From Desulfobacterales bacterium (lineage in GTDB: Bacteria; Desulfobacterota; Dissulfuribacteria; Dissulfuribacterales; JAMONC01): DNA of 14,467 nucleotides. This document shows, in pieces, positions 1 to 7,924 of this stretch. Position numbers and translations under genes: made by a program. The DNA lies in the NCBI GenBank assembly GCA_027066725.1, contig JAMONC010000088.1, forward strand, positions 1-14,467, given 5' to 3'. A model generated the notes under the pieces. That model saw only the letters and a list, made by a program, of their open reading frames with translations, was not told the DNA's origin and searched no databases. The stretch's first letter is position 1. Each line of letters begins with the position of its first letter.

Positions 1-748
1 GTGTATTTCTCAAAAAAATAGATCTGTATTAGTTGTAGATGGAGATTTGGGTCTTGCTAACATAGATGTAATGTTAGGACTTAATGTTGAAACTACTATT
101 AAAGACATATTAGCTTATGGTGGAGACCCTCTATCAGCAGTTGTATATCCAGAGCCTAATTTAGGTATATTACCTGCAAGTTCTGGTGTTCCAGAACTTG
201 TGACATTTGATTCTGAAAAGCAATTTCTTCTTGCTGAAACCCTTAAATTTATAGCAAGTCATTTTGAATTGGTTATTGTAGATACTGCAGCAGGGATTGG
301 TCCTTCAGTATTGTGGTTTAATGCATTTGTGCATAAAAATATTATTATCTTAACTCCTGATCCAACATCTATTACAGATGCATATGCATTAATGAAAATT
401 TTATCTCAAAGATATAATAAAAAGAAATTCTATATTATTGTAAATCAGGTTACAGGTAATCGTGAAGCTAAACGCATATTTGAGGGATTATTTAAAGTAT
501 GTGAGAGATTTCTTGGAATAAAATTAGATTTCTTAGGGATAGTACCAAAAGATAAATTCATGTCTAAAGCAATAAAAGAACAGGTACCAGTTATTCGGTT
601 AGCTCCAGATTCTCATATAGCTAAATCAATAGATAAATTTGCAGATAAGATAATACTATGGTCTAAAACTGATATATCTCGCAACAATACATCTGATATT
701 TTTTCTTCTCAGCTAGATTTTCCCCATGAACTAGGGCAGCATACATAG
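1..748 (+). CDS. flhG: FlhG/MinD2-type ATPase, 5' end missing
   Basis: Deviant-Walker ParA/MinD-family ATPase, most like FlhG (YlxH, MinD2), which with the GTPase FlhF controls flagellar number and placement at the inner membrane. The frame is open from the window edge, so the N-terminus, including the Walker A lysine motif, lies outside. Visible motifs are VLVVDGDLGLANIDVMLGL (the FlhG signature around the Asp following strand 2), then VIVDTAAGIG (Walker B/switch region), then the LTPDPTSITDAYALMK segment typical of FlhG/MinD. An internal TTG at 47 could be read as a start, but the conserved sequence runs in frame upstream of it, so it is not the true start. No flagellar neighbour is visible in the window; the usual companions (flhA, flhF, fliA) could lie upstream. 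The next gene follows after 107 bp. The family call is firm; FlhG rather than another MinD-like paralogue is probable. Confidence 0.85.
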   Translation, partial: CISQKNRSVLVVDGDLGLANIDVMLGLNVETTIKDILAYGGDPLSAVVYPEPNLGILPASSGVPELVTFDSEKQFLLAETLKFIASHFELVIVDTAAGIGPSVLWFNAFVHKNIIILTPDPTSITDAYALMKILSQRYNKKKFYIIVNQVTGNREAKRIFEGLFKVCERFLGIKLDFLGIVPKDKFMSKAIKEQVPVIRLAPDSHIAKSIDKFADKIILWSKTDISRNNTSDIFSSQLDFPHELGQHT

Positions 749-766
749 ATTATTATCTATAAACTA

Positions 767-780
767 GGTGTATTTTTTGC
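767..780 (+). promoter_or_regulatory. possible sigma-54 (-24/-12) promoter upstream of the hybrid kinase
   Basis: In the 107-bp gap after flhG, a GG at 767-768 and a TTGC ending at 780 have the GG-N10-GC spacing of sigma-54 promoters, and the -12 half (TTGCA) is good. The -24 half keeps only the GG, so this may be chance in AT-rich DNA. It lies about 75 bp before the kinase start. The rest of the gap shows only an A/T-rich 7-bp inverted repeat (807-813 with 820-826) and no good sigma-70 pair. Confidence 0.2.
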
Positions 781-855
781 ATTAATTTTATTGATTGGTC
801 TTAAAAAAATAAGTCTTTTCTTATTTAAATAAACTTAAGAACCTAAAATAATTAA

Positions 856-3321
856 ATGTCTAATGGCAAGATTGTTAGCATATTAATTTTATTAATTGTT
901 ATTTATGGCGTGGGAAATTATCTTTTCCAACGCTATCTTATAATGCCAAGTTTTATAAGTTTGGAAAAGCGAGAGGCTAAAAATGATATATTAAGAATAG
1001 AGGATGCGTTATCCCAAGAGATACATCATCTTGCACAAATAGATTCTGATTGGGCACAATGGGATGATACTTATATATTCGTACAAAATCATAATAAAGC
1101 TTATATAAAGTCAAACCTTATCCCAAAGGAACTTTGGGAAAGTACAAAGTTAAATCTTGTTTATATATGCAAATTAGATGGGACCGTTGTATGGGGTAAA
1201 GTATATGATCCTATTCATAATAACTTACTTCATTTAGATTGTTTTCCAACCAAAAAGTTACCTAAAAATCATTTCTTAATGAAAACAAAACAAAAGACTC
1301 TTGAAGGGTTTATTGTTACTAAATATGGTCCTCTAATGATTGCAAGCCTACTAATTATTAAGTCTTCAGGACAAGGTCCCCCAGATGGCATAATAGCTAT
1401 GGGAAGGTTTTTAACAAAGTCTATTTTAGATAAGATAAGGACTCAAACTCGGATATTTTTTGAGATTTTCTATAATAAAAAGAAACTGCAGGAGAAATGC
1501 TACAAAACTATTTTACATAATATAGAAGTTCAAGGTTATGATGTTCAGTTTTTAAAAGATAAGAGTTTTTTATATGCATATGGATATCTTAAAGGTTTAA
1601 ATAATACTGGATTGTTAATTAAGGCAAGAATTCCTATAACAATTTTAGAAACAGGAAGATCTGCTGCTAATTTTGCTTATTTTGCAATTTTTTCTGCAGT
1701 TACACTAGTTGGTTTGGTATTGTTTTGCTGGTTTATATGTTATGAGCGTGAGAATCGGAGAAGAAATGAGGAAATAAAGAGATTAGTTAATAAAAGAACA
1801 GCTGAACTTAAGGAGGCAAATGCTTTAATAAAGGGCCTTATCGGATCTATTCCTGATATAATATTTGCAAAAGATAAAGATGGAAAATACATTTTGTGTA
1901 ATCATACATTTGAAGCTTTTGTAGGTCTTTGTGAACATGATATAGTAGGGAAAACTGATGAAGAATTATCTATAAAAAATCCACTAATTAGACAGCTTTC
2001 CAAAAAATTAAAAGAAACTCAACCCGAGCAAGGTAGTACAAATTTTGAGATTGAAATCAAGGATAATAAAGGACAAGTTAAAATTTTTGATATAGTTAAA
2101 GCTCCCTTCTTTAATTCTACAGGAAAATTTCTTGGGACTACATTTGTTGCTAGAGATATAACAGAGAAACAAAAGATACAACAGGAGGCCGAAAAGATTA
2201 GAAGGATAGAATCGTTAGGTATTTTAGCAGGGGGAATTGCTCACGACTTTAATAACTTACTTACAGGCCTTATTGGTAATATCAGTCTTGCGAAGTTATT
2301 AATTGATCCAGAACATGAGGCATATAAAAAATTAACAGTAGCAGAAGCTGCAGCAGCTCGTACTAGAGATTTAACTAAGCAACTTCTTATCTTTTCAAAA
2401 GGTGGTGCTCCAGTAAAAACAACAACAGATATTAAAAAAATAATAGAAGAAGCAGTAAATATATCTTTATCCGGTAGTAATATAAAGCTTAAGTTAATTT
2501 TTGATAAAAATCTTTGGCTTACAGAAGTAGATAAAGGTCAATTATATCAAGTTATTCAGAACTTAGTAATAAATGCTAGACAAGCTATGCCTAATGGTGG
2601 AGTCTTAGAAATTTCTTGTATGAATTATATTCACTATAAAAATAATTCTTTACCCCTGGAACAAGGTAAATATATCAAGATAGATGTAAAAGATACAGGA
2701 ATTGGTATACCTAGAAAATATTTAGATAATATTTTTGATCCTTATTTTACTACGAAGGATAAAGGTAGTGGGTTAGGATTAACTATATGTTTCTCTATTA
2801 TAAAAAAACATGGAGGACATATTACAGTAGATTCCTCTGTTGGGGTTGGGACAACATTTAGTATTTATTTACCAGCAATTGATAATAAACAGTTAGATGT
2901 TGACATAGAAGTTTCAAAAGAGATTCCTAGACCTGGTGGAAGAATTCTTATTATGGATGATGATAAATTAATCCATCAAACAGGAACTCAAATATTAGCT
3001 TATTTAGGTTATGAAGTACATTGTGTAAGTGATGGAAAAGAAATGTTAACTATATATCAGGAATTTAGAGATAAAGGAAAACCATTTGATGTTGTTATTA
3101 TGGATTTAACTATACCAGGAGGTATGGGAGGAAAAGAGGCCATAAAAAAACTGTTAGAAATTGATCCTGACGCAGTAGCTGTCGTTTCAAGTGGCTATGC
3201 AACAGATCCTGTTATGGCTAATTATCAAGAATATGGTTTTAAAGGAGTTGTTACAAAACCATATAATGTAGAAGAGCTTGGTATGATTATTGGGAAATTA
3301 TGTATAAAAAACTCTAAATAG
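856..3321 (+). CDS. hybrid sensor histidine kinase (CHASE4-like, PAS, HisKA, HATPase, receiver)
   Basis: Membrane-bound hybrid histidine kinase, 821 aa. In order: TM1 (about 5-27); a periplasmic region (about 30-265) with the DSDWAQWDDTY pattern characteristic of CHASE4; TM2 (about 273-296); a short coiled linker; a PAS domain (about 325-438); HisKA with the phospho-acceptor His463 in GGIAHDFNN; HATPase with the N box (Asn569/Asn573), Asp613 in DTGIGIP, FDPYFTT and GSGLGL; and a C-terminal receiver with acidic pocket Asp701-703, phospho-acceptor Asp750, Ser778/779 and Lys801. All catalytic residues are present, so it should be active. No HPt or output domain is fused, so the phosphoryl group must leave to a separate partner or the receiver must act as an autoregulator. 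An in-frame stop directly before the ATG fixes the start; the ribosome site is weak. The ligand is unknown. The kinase call is certain; the CHASE4 call is good but made by eye. Confidence 0.95.
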   Translation: MSNGKIVSILILLIVIYGVGNYLFQRYLIMPSFISLEKREAKNDILRIEDALSQEIHHLAQIDSDWAQWDDTYIFVQNHNKAYIKSNLIPKELWESTKLNLVYICKLDGTVVWGKVYDPIHNNLLHLDCFPTKKLPKNHFLMKTKQKTLEGFIVTKYGPLMIASLLIIKSSGQGPPDGIIAMGRFLTKSILDKIRTQTRIFFEIFYNKKKLQEKCYKTILHNIEVQGYDVQFLKDKSFLYAYGYLKGLNNTGLLIKARIPITILETGRSAANFAYFAIFSAVTLVGLVLFCWFICYERENRRRNEEIKRLVNKRTAELKEANALIKGLIGSIPDIIFAKDKDGKYILCNHTFEAFVGLCEHDIVGKTDEELSIKNPLIRQLSKKLKETQPEQGSTNFEIEIKDNKGQVKIFDIVKAPFFNSTGKFLGTTFVARDITEKQKIQQEAEKIRRIESLGILAGGIAHDFNNLLTGLIGNISLAKLLIDPEHEAYKKLTVAEAAAARTRDLTKQLLIFSKGGAPVKTTTDIKKIIEEAVNISLSGSNIKLKLIFDKNLWLTEVDKGQLYQVIQNLVINARQAMPNGGVLEISCMNYIHYKNNSLPLEQGKYIKIDVKDTGIGIPRKYLDNIFDPYFTTKDKGSGLGLTICFSIIKKHGGHITVDSSVGVGTTFSIYLPAIDNKQLDVDIEVSKEIPRPGGRILIMDDDKLIHQTGTQILAYLGYEVHCVSDGKEMLTIYQEFRDKGKPFDVVIMDLTIPGGMGGKEAIKKLLEIDPDAVAVVSSGYATDPVMANYQEYGFKGVVTKPYNVEELGMIIGKLCIKNSK

Positions 3322-3336
3322 TCTGTATCTAAAATC

Positions 3337-3364
3337 TTGCAGATATGTTTACCTGCGCTATTAT
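3337..3364 (+). promoter_or_regulatory. weak sigma-70-like promoter before the small RHH-like gene
   Basis: TTGCAG (3337-3342) and TATTAT (3359-3364) are separated by 16 bp in the 75-bp gap after the hybrid kinase. The -10 matches 5 of 6 consensus bases but the -35 only 3 of 6. It would let the downstream genes (RHH-like, DUF1573) be transcribed independently of the kinase. This is suggestive only. Confidence 0.25.
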
Positions 3365-3396
3365 CTAAGAAAAACTTTATTAAAAAAGGAAGATAG

Positions 3397-3585
3397 ATGG
3401 AGCAATCTAATAAAGAAGAGCAAGATTTGTTACAAGATACAGAAGTTTTAAGTATTAGAGTGCGCTCAGATCTTTATAGGGCCTTTAGACGTTGTGTATG
3501 GATTATGATAAATGAGACAGGAAAAAACCAGATAGAAATCCATAATGAGATGGTTGAAAGGTTACTTAAATTATATGAATGCTAA
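3397..3585 (+). CDS. small protein with ribbon-helix-helix-like pattern
   Basis: A 62-aa protein with a good ribosome site (GGAAG at 3388-3392, 4 bp before the ATG). An acidic 15-residue N-terminus is followed by VLSIRVRSDLYRAFRR (alternating strand leading into a basic helix), a short turn near ETGKN, and a second helix ending in MVERLLKLYE. This order (basic strand, helix, turn, helix) is that of MetJ/Arc-type ribbon-helix-helix DNA-binding proteins, which act as dimers, often on their own operator. It sits 75 bp after the hybrid kinase and 19 bp before the DUF1573 gene. I do not recognise a named family. A role as a local transcription factor is inference from the fold pattern. An alternative is a small structural partner of one of the neighbouring proteins. 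Confidence 0.6.
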   Translation: MEQSNKEEQDLLQDTEVLSIRVRSDLYRAFRRCVWIMINETGKNQIEIHNEMVERLLKLYEC

Positions 3586-3604
3586 TTAAGGATAATTATG
3601 AGAA

Positions 3605-4378
3605 ATGAGGAAAAAATTTTTCTTAAGTATGCTTGCTATATTTTATTTAATTTCTTTAAGTTCTTGTGTTTGGGCAAAAACTCCCTCCCCATGTATAGAA
3701 GCTAGCCCTTTATCCTTTGATTTTGGTAAGATAAAAGAAGGACCTATTTATAAGACTAAATTTAGAGTAGATAATTGTGGAGATGCCCCTCTTCGTATTT
3801 TACATGTACGAACTTCTTGTGGATGTACAGGGGTCGTTATTGGAAAGAAAATTTTAAATCCTTCAGAATCTACAAATGTTATGGTTACATTTCATTCTGC
3901 AGGTATATCTGGTCCTTTTAGGAAATATATATCTATACAATCAAATGATCCGACATGTCCTAATTTGCTTTTAGAGATAAAAGGTATCACAGTACCTCAA
4001 CCAGGACCTCGTTTAGTTTTAGAGCCATGGAAGGTTCATATATTAAAAAAAGTAAATGATAAGGTATTTGTTAAATTAAAACTGACAAATAAGGGTACAA
4101 AGACTTTAATCATAACAAAAATAATAGCTCTACACTATAATATTAGACTCTTACATAATAAACAAATCCTTATTCCTCCGCATACTAGAAAAGTTTTAAG
4201 ATTAAGTTTTAAAACCCCCCCTTTTATTATTAGAAAATTTGTTTTCTTAATTTACAGTAATGACCCAAATCAACCTATACATTACTTATTAGTCTTGCCC
4301 AAAATTGAAAAGTCTCATAATTTTAAACAGGACTTTGGTTGCCCAGCTTGTGAAGAACAAAGAGAACTTAATTTTTAG
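3605..4378 (+). CDS. DUF1573-domain exported protein, possible lipoprotein
   Basis: A 257-aa exported protein. The N-terminus is a signal peptide: basic MRKK, a hydrophobic stretch of residues 5-20, then L-S-S-C, which fits a lipobox with Cys21 as acyl site. Signal peptidase I cleavage after VWA (22-24) is the alternative. Residues about 35-128 form a DUF1573/Ig-like domain with the hallmark FDFGKIKEG opening, the TSCGCTG motif (70-76, Cys72 and Cys74) and IQSNDP near its end. A second, divergent Ig-like repeat runs from about 135 to 231, again ending in YSNDPNQP, but lacks the CGCT motif. The tail carries CPAC (246-249). The biochemical role of DUF1573 is not established; such domains are beta-sandwiches of exported proteins. 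The gene follows the RHH-like gene by 19 bp and precedes the His-rich membrane protein by 35 bp, suggesting periplasmic or envelope work linked to the sensor genes downstream. Confidence 0.85.
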   Translation: MRKKFFLSMLAIFYLISLSSCVWAKTPSPCIEASPLSFDFGKIKEGPIYKTKFRVDNCGDAPLRILHVRTSCGCTGVVIGKKILNPSESTNVMVTFHSAGISGPFRKYISIQSNDPTCPNLLLEIKGITVPQPGPRLVLEPWKVHILKKVNDKVFVKLKLTNKGTKTLIITKIIALHYNIRLLHNKQILIPPHTRKVLRLSFKTPPFIIRKFVFLIYSNDPNQPIHYLLVLPKIEKSHNFKQDFGCPACEEQRELNF

Positions 4379-4413
4379 ACTAAACAAACTAAAATAAAGA
4401 AAAAACAAAAAAA

Positions 4414-4887
4414 ATGAAAGATTATATAAAGAACATAATAACAGTTTTTATATTTATTTTCTTAATACTATTAGACTCTATAAATGCTGAGGCTGTGCAG
4501 ATTCATGGTCCTCCAGAAGGTTTTTTTGTACATATTATGGGCCACATATTTTTTGCTGCTTCATTAATTTTTATTTTATATTTATTGGAACATCATCCTC
4601 AAAAGCATCAAAATGGTTGGCGTTGGTTAAGATATTCTTTTTGGTTTTTTCTGGCATGGAATTTAGATACATTGATGGTTCATATAGTATATAGAAGAAT
4701 GCCTTATTCTAGTCTTTATTTGCCATTAAATATGTGGGAACATAAACTACTTCCACCTTATAATCTTGAACACGTTTTGTATTATATTGGCCGTTTTGAC
4801 CACTTACTATGTATTCCTGCAATGTTATTTTTTGTTTTAAGTTTAAGATCATTTTTACAAAGTCATAGTGAAGATGAAACATTATAA
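4414..4887 (+). CDS. His-rich multi-span membrane protein of unknown function
   Basis: A 157-aa integral membrane protein. Residues 7-22 form a signal or first TM segment with a possible cleavage site after NAEA. Further hydrophobic segments lie at about 39-58, 72-92 and 120-147. Histidines are unusually frequent and sit at membrane edges: His31 in HGPPEG, His40 and His44 (FVHIMGH), His60/61/65, His90, His110, His120 and His130. Conserved-looking HGPPEG and aromatic WRWLRYSFWFF patches suggest a defined fold. I do not recognise a named family. The next gene, a sensor kinase with its own three-helix membrane module, starts 3 bp after the stop, so the two are almost certainly co-translated. The His pairs could bind heme or a metal, making this an accessory sensor or ligand-presenting subunit; that is inference. 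There is no Shine-Dalgarno sequence, only an A-rich leader, so the ATG is chosen because signal sequence follows directly. Confidence 0.75.
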   Translation: MKDYIKNIITVFIFIFLILLDSINAEAVQIHGPPEGFFVHIMGHIFFAASLIFILYLLEHHPQKHQNGWRWLRYSFWFFLAWNLDTLMVHIVYRRMPYSSLYLPLNMWEHKLLPPYNLEHVLYYIGRFDHLLCIPAMLFFVLSLRSFLQSHSEDETL

Positions 4888-4890
4888 ATT

Positions 4891-6483
4891 ATGAGTGGCT
4901 TGCCCTTATATCCCATATATATAGTAGATTTTTTTGGTTCCCTTTGTATGTTGGTATTATCTTTTATTGCACTACGATATGCTTGGATACTAAAAAGGAC
5001 TCATACTAGAAATGTTTTTTACACTTATATCTTTTGGCTATGTATGACTTTTGTAGCTCTTTCTATATCTCGTAGTACAGGACATGCATTAAGAGGTTTA
5101 CTTTTATATTCTGGATATCCATATCTCTGGAAGAAATTAGCACCTTATTCAGGCGGATTAAATTCTATTGCTTTTATTTCTGCAGCAGTGCTTACATTTT
5201 ATTTCCCAAATGTTCAGAAAGTAATGGAGGTTATTAAAGAAGATGCAAGACGACTAAAAGAGGCTAAAGAAGAATTAGAAATCGCACATGAAAAGCTTAG
5301 AGATTTTAATTTGAGATTAGAAGAAAAAGTTAAAGAGAGAACTAGAGCGCTTGTTTTATCTGAGCAGAAATTTAGACGCCTTTTTGAAGGTTCTCGTGAT
5401 GCTATTTTTTTCTGTGATCAAGATGGATGTATATCAGATATAAATCCCAGTGGTATGAATATGTTAGGATTTAAGGTAAAAAGTGAAATAATAGGTCTTC
5501 CTATGAAACAATTTTTTGTAAGACATGAAGATTGGGAGATATACAATAAAAGTATATATGATCAAGGATATATTGTTGATTTTGAGACCCAGTTTAAAAG
5601 AGTAGATGGTTCAACTATATACCTCATTATTACCGCAGGAGCTATAAAGGAAAAAAATGGAACAATCATTGGTTGTGAAGGTATTGCAAAAGATATTACC
5701 ACATTTAAACGCATGACAGAGAAATTAATATACTCAGAAAAAATGGCTTCTATTGGACAATTAGCTGCTGGCATAGCACATGAGTTAAATACTCCTTTAG
5801 GTATTATTTTGGGTTATACTCAGCTATTAAAGGAAGATATAGAAGAACAGGAGCTTTTAGAAGAGTTAAAGATAATAGAGAAACAAACTAAAAATTGTAA
5901 AAGAATAGTCTCGGATTTGCTTAGTTTTGCTAGATCTTCAGAAAGAAGATATATTAGCAAAGTACAGATTAATGATTGCATAAAACAAACAGTAACAATA
6001 GTTAAACATACTTTTGAACTAAAAGGTATAGATATTGTTTTATATCTAGATAAAGATTTACCGAAAGTAATTGCAGATGAAAATAAGTTTACACAAGTAT
6101 TAATGAATTTATTAAACAATGCAAGAGATGCAATAGGTGAAAATGGTACAGTATATATATGGACCAAACATGAAGGAGAAACAGAAGACTGTCTTGTAAA
6201 GGTTATTGTGGGAGATACAGGCGAAGGAATTAATGAAAAGATAAAAAGGAGAATTTTTGATCCATTTTTTACAACAAAACCTGCAGGGCAAGGAACAGGT
6301 TTAGGGCTTTCTGTTTCATATGGTATAATAAAAGAACACGGTGGAACTATTGATGTTTGTTCGCCTCCTTCAGATAAAGAATATGTCAGTAGAGGAATAA
6401 AAACTATATTTATAGTAACTTTGCCTGCAAGTACCTCAGAAAAAGCCAAAAAAAGACTTAAGCAGCTAATATCTGTCTGTTAA
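4891..6483 (+). CDS. PAS sensor histidine kinase with N-terminal three-helix membrane module
   Basis: A 530-aa membrane histidine kinase. Residues 1-107 hold three hydrophobic helices (about 11-34, 42-60, 90-106). The second loop contains a distinctive RSTGHALRG ... LWKKLAPYSGGLN stretch, which I take to be the sensor module. A coiled coil (about 110-155) leads to a PAS domain (about 157-272), then HisKA with His297 in GIAHELNTPLG, and HATPase with N406/N410 (NLLNNA), Asp442 in GDTGEG, FDPFFTT and GQGTGLGL. Coding starts 3 bp after the membrane-protein stop without a clear ribosome site, implying translational coupling. The gene for a sigma-54 response regulator begins 28 bp downstream and is the expected phosphotransfer partner (NtrB/NtrC-like pair). 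There is no periplasmic domain of size, so the signal is probably within the membrane, from the adjacent membrane protein, or cytoplasmic through PAS. The kinase call is certain; the stimulus is unknown. Confidence 0.95.
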   Translation: MSGLPLYPIYIVDFFGSLCMLVLSFIALRYAWILKRTHTRNVFYTYIFWLCMTFVALSISRSTGHALRGLLLYSGYPYLWKKLAPYSGGLNSIAFISAAVLTFYFPNVQKVMEVIKEDARRLKEAKEELEIAHEKLRDFNLRLEEKVKERTRALVLSEQKFRRLFEGSRDAIFFCDQDGCISDINPSGMNMLGFKVKSEIIGLPMKQFFVRHEDWEIYNKSIYDQGYIVDFETQFKRVDGSTIYLIITAGAIKEKNGTIIGCEGIAKDITTFKRMTEKLIYSEKMASIGQLAAGIAHELNTPLGIILGYTQLLKEDIEEQELLEELKIIEKQTKNCKRIVSDLLSFARSSERRYISKVQINDCIKQTVTIVKHTFELKGIDIVLYLDKDLPKVIADENKFTQVLMNLLNNARDAIGENGTVYIWTKHEGETEDCLVKVIVGDTGEGINEKIKRRIFDPFFTTKPAGQGTGLGLSVSYGIIKEHGGTIDVCSPPSDKEYVSRGIKTIFIVTLPASTSEKAKKRLKQLISVC

Positions 6484-6511
6484 TCCTTTTTGTTTTAACG
6501 AGGGCTTATAT

Positions 6512-7924
6512 ATGAAAAAGCTTCTTATAATTGATGATGATCATGATATGGTAGCTATGCTAGAGAGACTTTTTAAAAAGAAAGGTTCTTATGACGTTTA
6601 CACCGCCACTTCAAGTGATGAAGCTTTAAATTTATTAAATAGAAGGCTACCAGACGTGGTTATTTCAGATGTAAAAATGCCAAAGATGGATGGCATAGAA
6701 CTTTTAAATGCTATTAAAGATATAGATGATACAATATCTGTAATTTTAATTACTGGTTATGGAACTATTGAGATGGCTGTAGAAGCATTAAAAGTTGGTG
6801 CCTATGACTTTATAGAAAAGCCTTTTGATAATCAAAGACTTCTTCATACTACAGAGAAAGCATTAGAAAGAACATATCTATTAAGAGAAAATCTTAGACT
6901 TCAAAAAACTTATAGAGAAAAAATAATACATCCTGGAGGAATCGTGGGTAATTCTCCCGCGATTCATAAGATGATAGATATGATAGCTCGTGTTGCAGAA
7001 TGTGATGCTACAGTATTAATTACAGGGGAAAGTGGGACAGGTAAAGAGCTTGTTGCACGCGCTATCCATGAACTTAGTCCTAGAAAAGATAAAGAGTTAA
7101 TTGTTGTAAATTGTCCTGCTATTCCAGAACATCTTCTTGAAAGCGAATTGTTTGGACATGTTAAAGGTGCTTTTACTGGTGCAACACAAGACAAAAAAGG
7201 GCTTTTTGTTGCTGCTAATGGGTCTACTATATTTTTAGATGAAATTGGAGATATTCCAATTTCTATTCAGATAAAATTATTAAGGACTCTCCAAGAAAAG
7301 GAGATAAGACCTCTTGGTGCTACAAAGACTATTTCTGTAGATGCTAGGGTTATTGCTTCTACAAATCAAAATCTTGAGGAAAAGATTACAGATGGTTCTT
7401 TTAGGGAAGATCTATATTTTAGGTTAAATGTTGTAACTATAAAAGTGCCTCCACTAAGAGAGAGAAGAGAAGACATCCCTCTTTTAGCTTTACATTTTTT
7501 AAATAAGTACTCTGTACAATATAATAAAAAAGATCTTCATTTTGCTCCAGAGACTATAGAATATCTATCTTCTCGTAATTGGAAAGGAAATGTAAGGGAG
7601 CTTGAAAATACTATAAAACGTTCTGTTGTGCTTGCTACATCTTCTACAATAAAGCCATCAGATATTTCTTTAATAGGTTCTACTAGAAGCTCTTATATAA
7701 ACACTAATAATCTAATAGAAGAACTATTATCCAAGCCCTATAACATAGCAAAATCTTCGATTTTAGAAGATTTTTCTACAAAATATCTTATAAATGCACT
7801 TAAAAAAACTGGTGGGAATGTATCCAAAGCTGCTCAGCTTAGTGGACTAGAGAGACAAAGTTTTCAAAGACTCTTACGGAAATATAATATAAGCGCGGAT
7901 GAATATAGAAATAATAATAAATAA
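6512..7924 (+). CDS. NtrC-family sigma-54-dependent response regulator
   Basis: A 470-aa transcription activator with all three NtrC-family parts. The receiver (1-120) has Asp8-10, phospho-acceptor Asp53, Thr81 and Lys103. The AAA+ sigma-54 interaction domain (about 143-380) has Walker A GESGTGKE (172-179), the sigma-54-contacting GAFTGA loop (219-224), Walker B FLDE (241-244) and the FREDLYFRLNVV region with arginine fingers. The C-terminal Fis-type helix-turn-helix (about 434-462) contains GGNVSKAAQLSGLERQSFQRLL. Every motif is intact, so it should bind enhancer sites and open sigma-54 promoters on phosphorylation. The ribosome site GAGGG (6500-6504) sits 7 bp before the ATG. It pairs with the kinase just upstream by gene order. 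Its stop overlaps the start of the KamA gene by one base. Targets are unknown; no convincing -24/-12 site was found inside its own unit. Confidence 0.97.
   Translation: MKKLLIIDDDHDMVAMLERLFKKKGSYDVYTATSSDEALNLLNRRLPDVVISDVKMPKMDGIELLNAIKDIDDTISVILITGYGTIEMAVEALKVGAYDFIEKPFDNQRLLHTTEKALERTYLLRENLRLQKTYREKIIHPGGIVGNSPAIHKMIDMIARVAECDATVLITGESGTGKELVARAIHELSPRKDKELIVVNCPAIPEHLLESELFGHVKGAFTGATQDKKGLFVAANGSTIFLDEIGDIPISIQIKLLRTLQEKEIRPLGATKTISVDARVIASTNQNLEEKITDGSFREDLYFRLNVVTIKVPPLRERREDIPLLALHFLNKYSVQYNKKDLHFAPETIEYLSSRNWKGNVRELENTIKRSVVLATSSTIKPSDISLIGSTRSSYINTNNLIEELLSKPYNIAKSSILEDFSTKYLINALKKTGGNVSKAAQLSGLERQSFQRLLRKYNISADEYRNNNK

Noticed and set aside
47..748. TTG at 47 as the true start of the FlhG-like gene
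   Set aside because: Conserved family sequence (VLVVDGD) continues in frame upstream to the window edge, so the gene is cut by the window.
5820..6449. A 209-codon minus-strand open frame antisense to the second histidine kinase
   Set aside because: It has no recognisable protein pattern and lies fully within a clear kinase catalytic domain; long antisense frames are common opposite AT-rich coding DNA.
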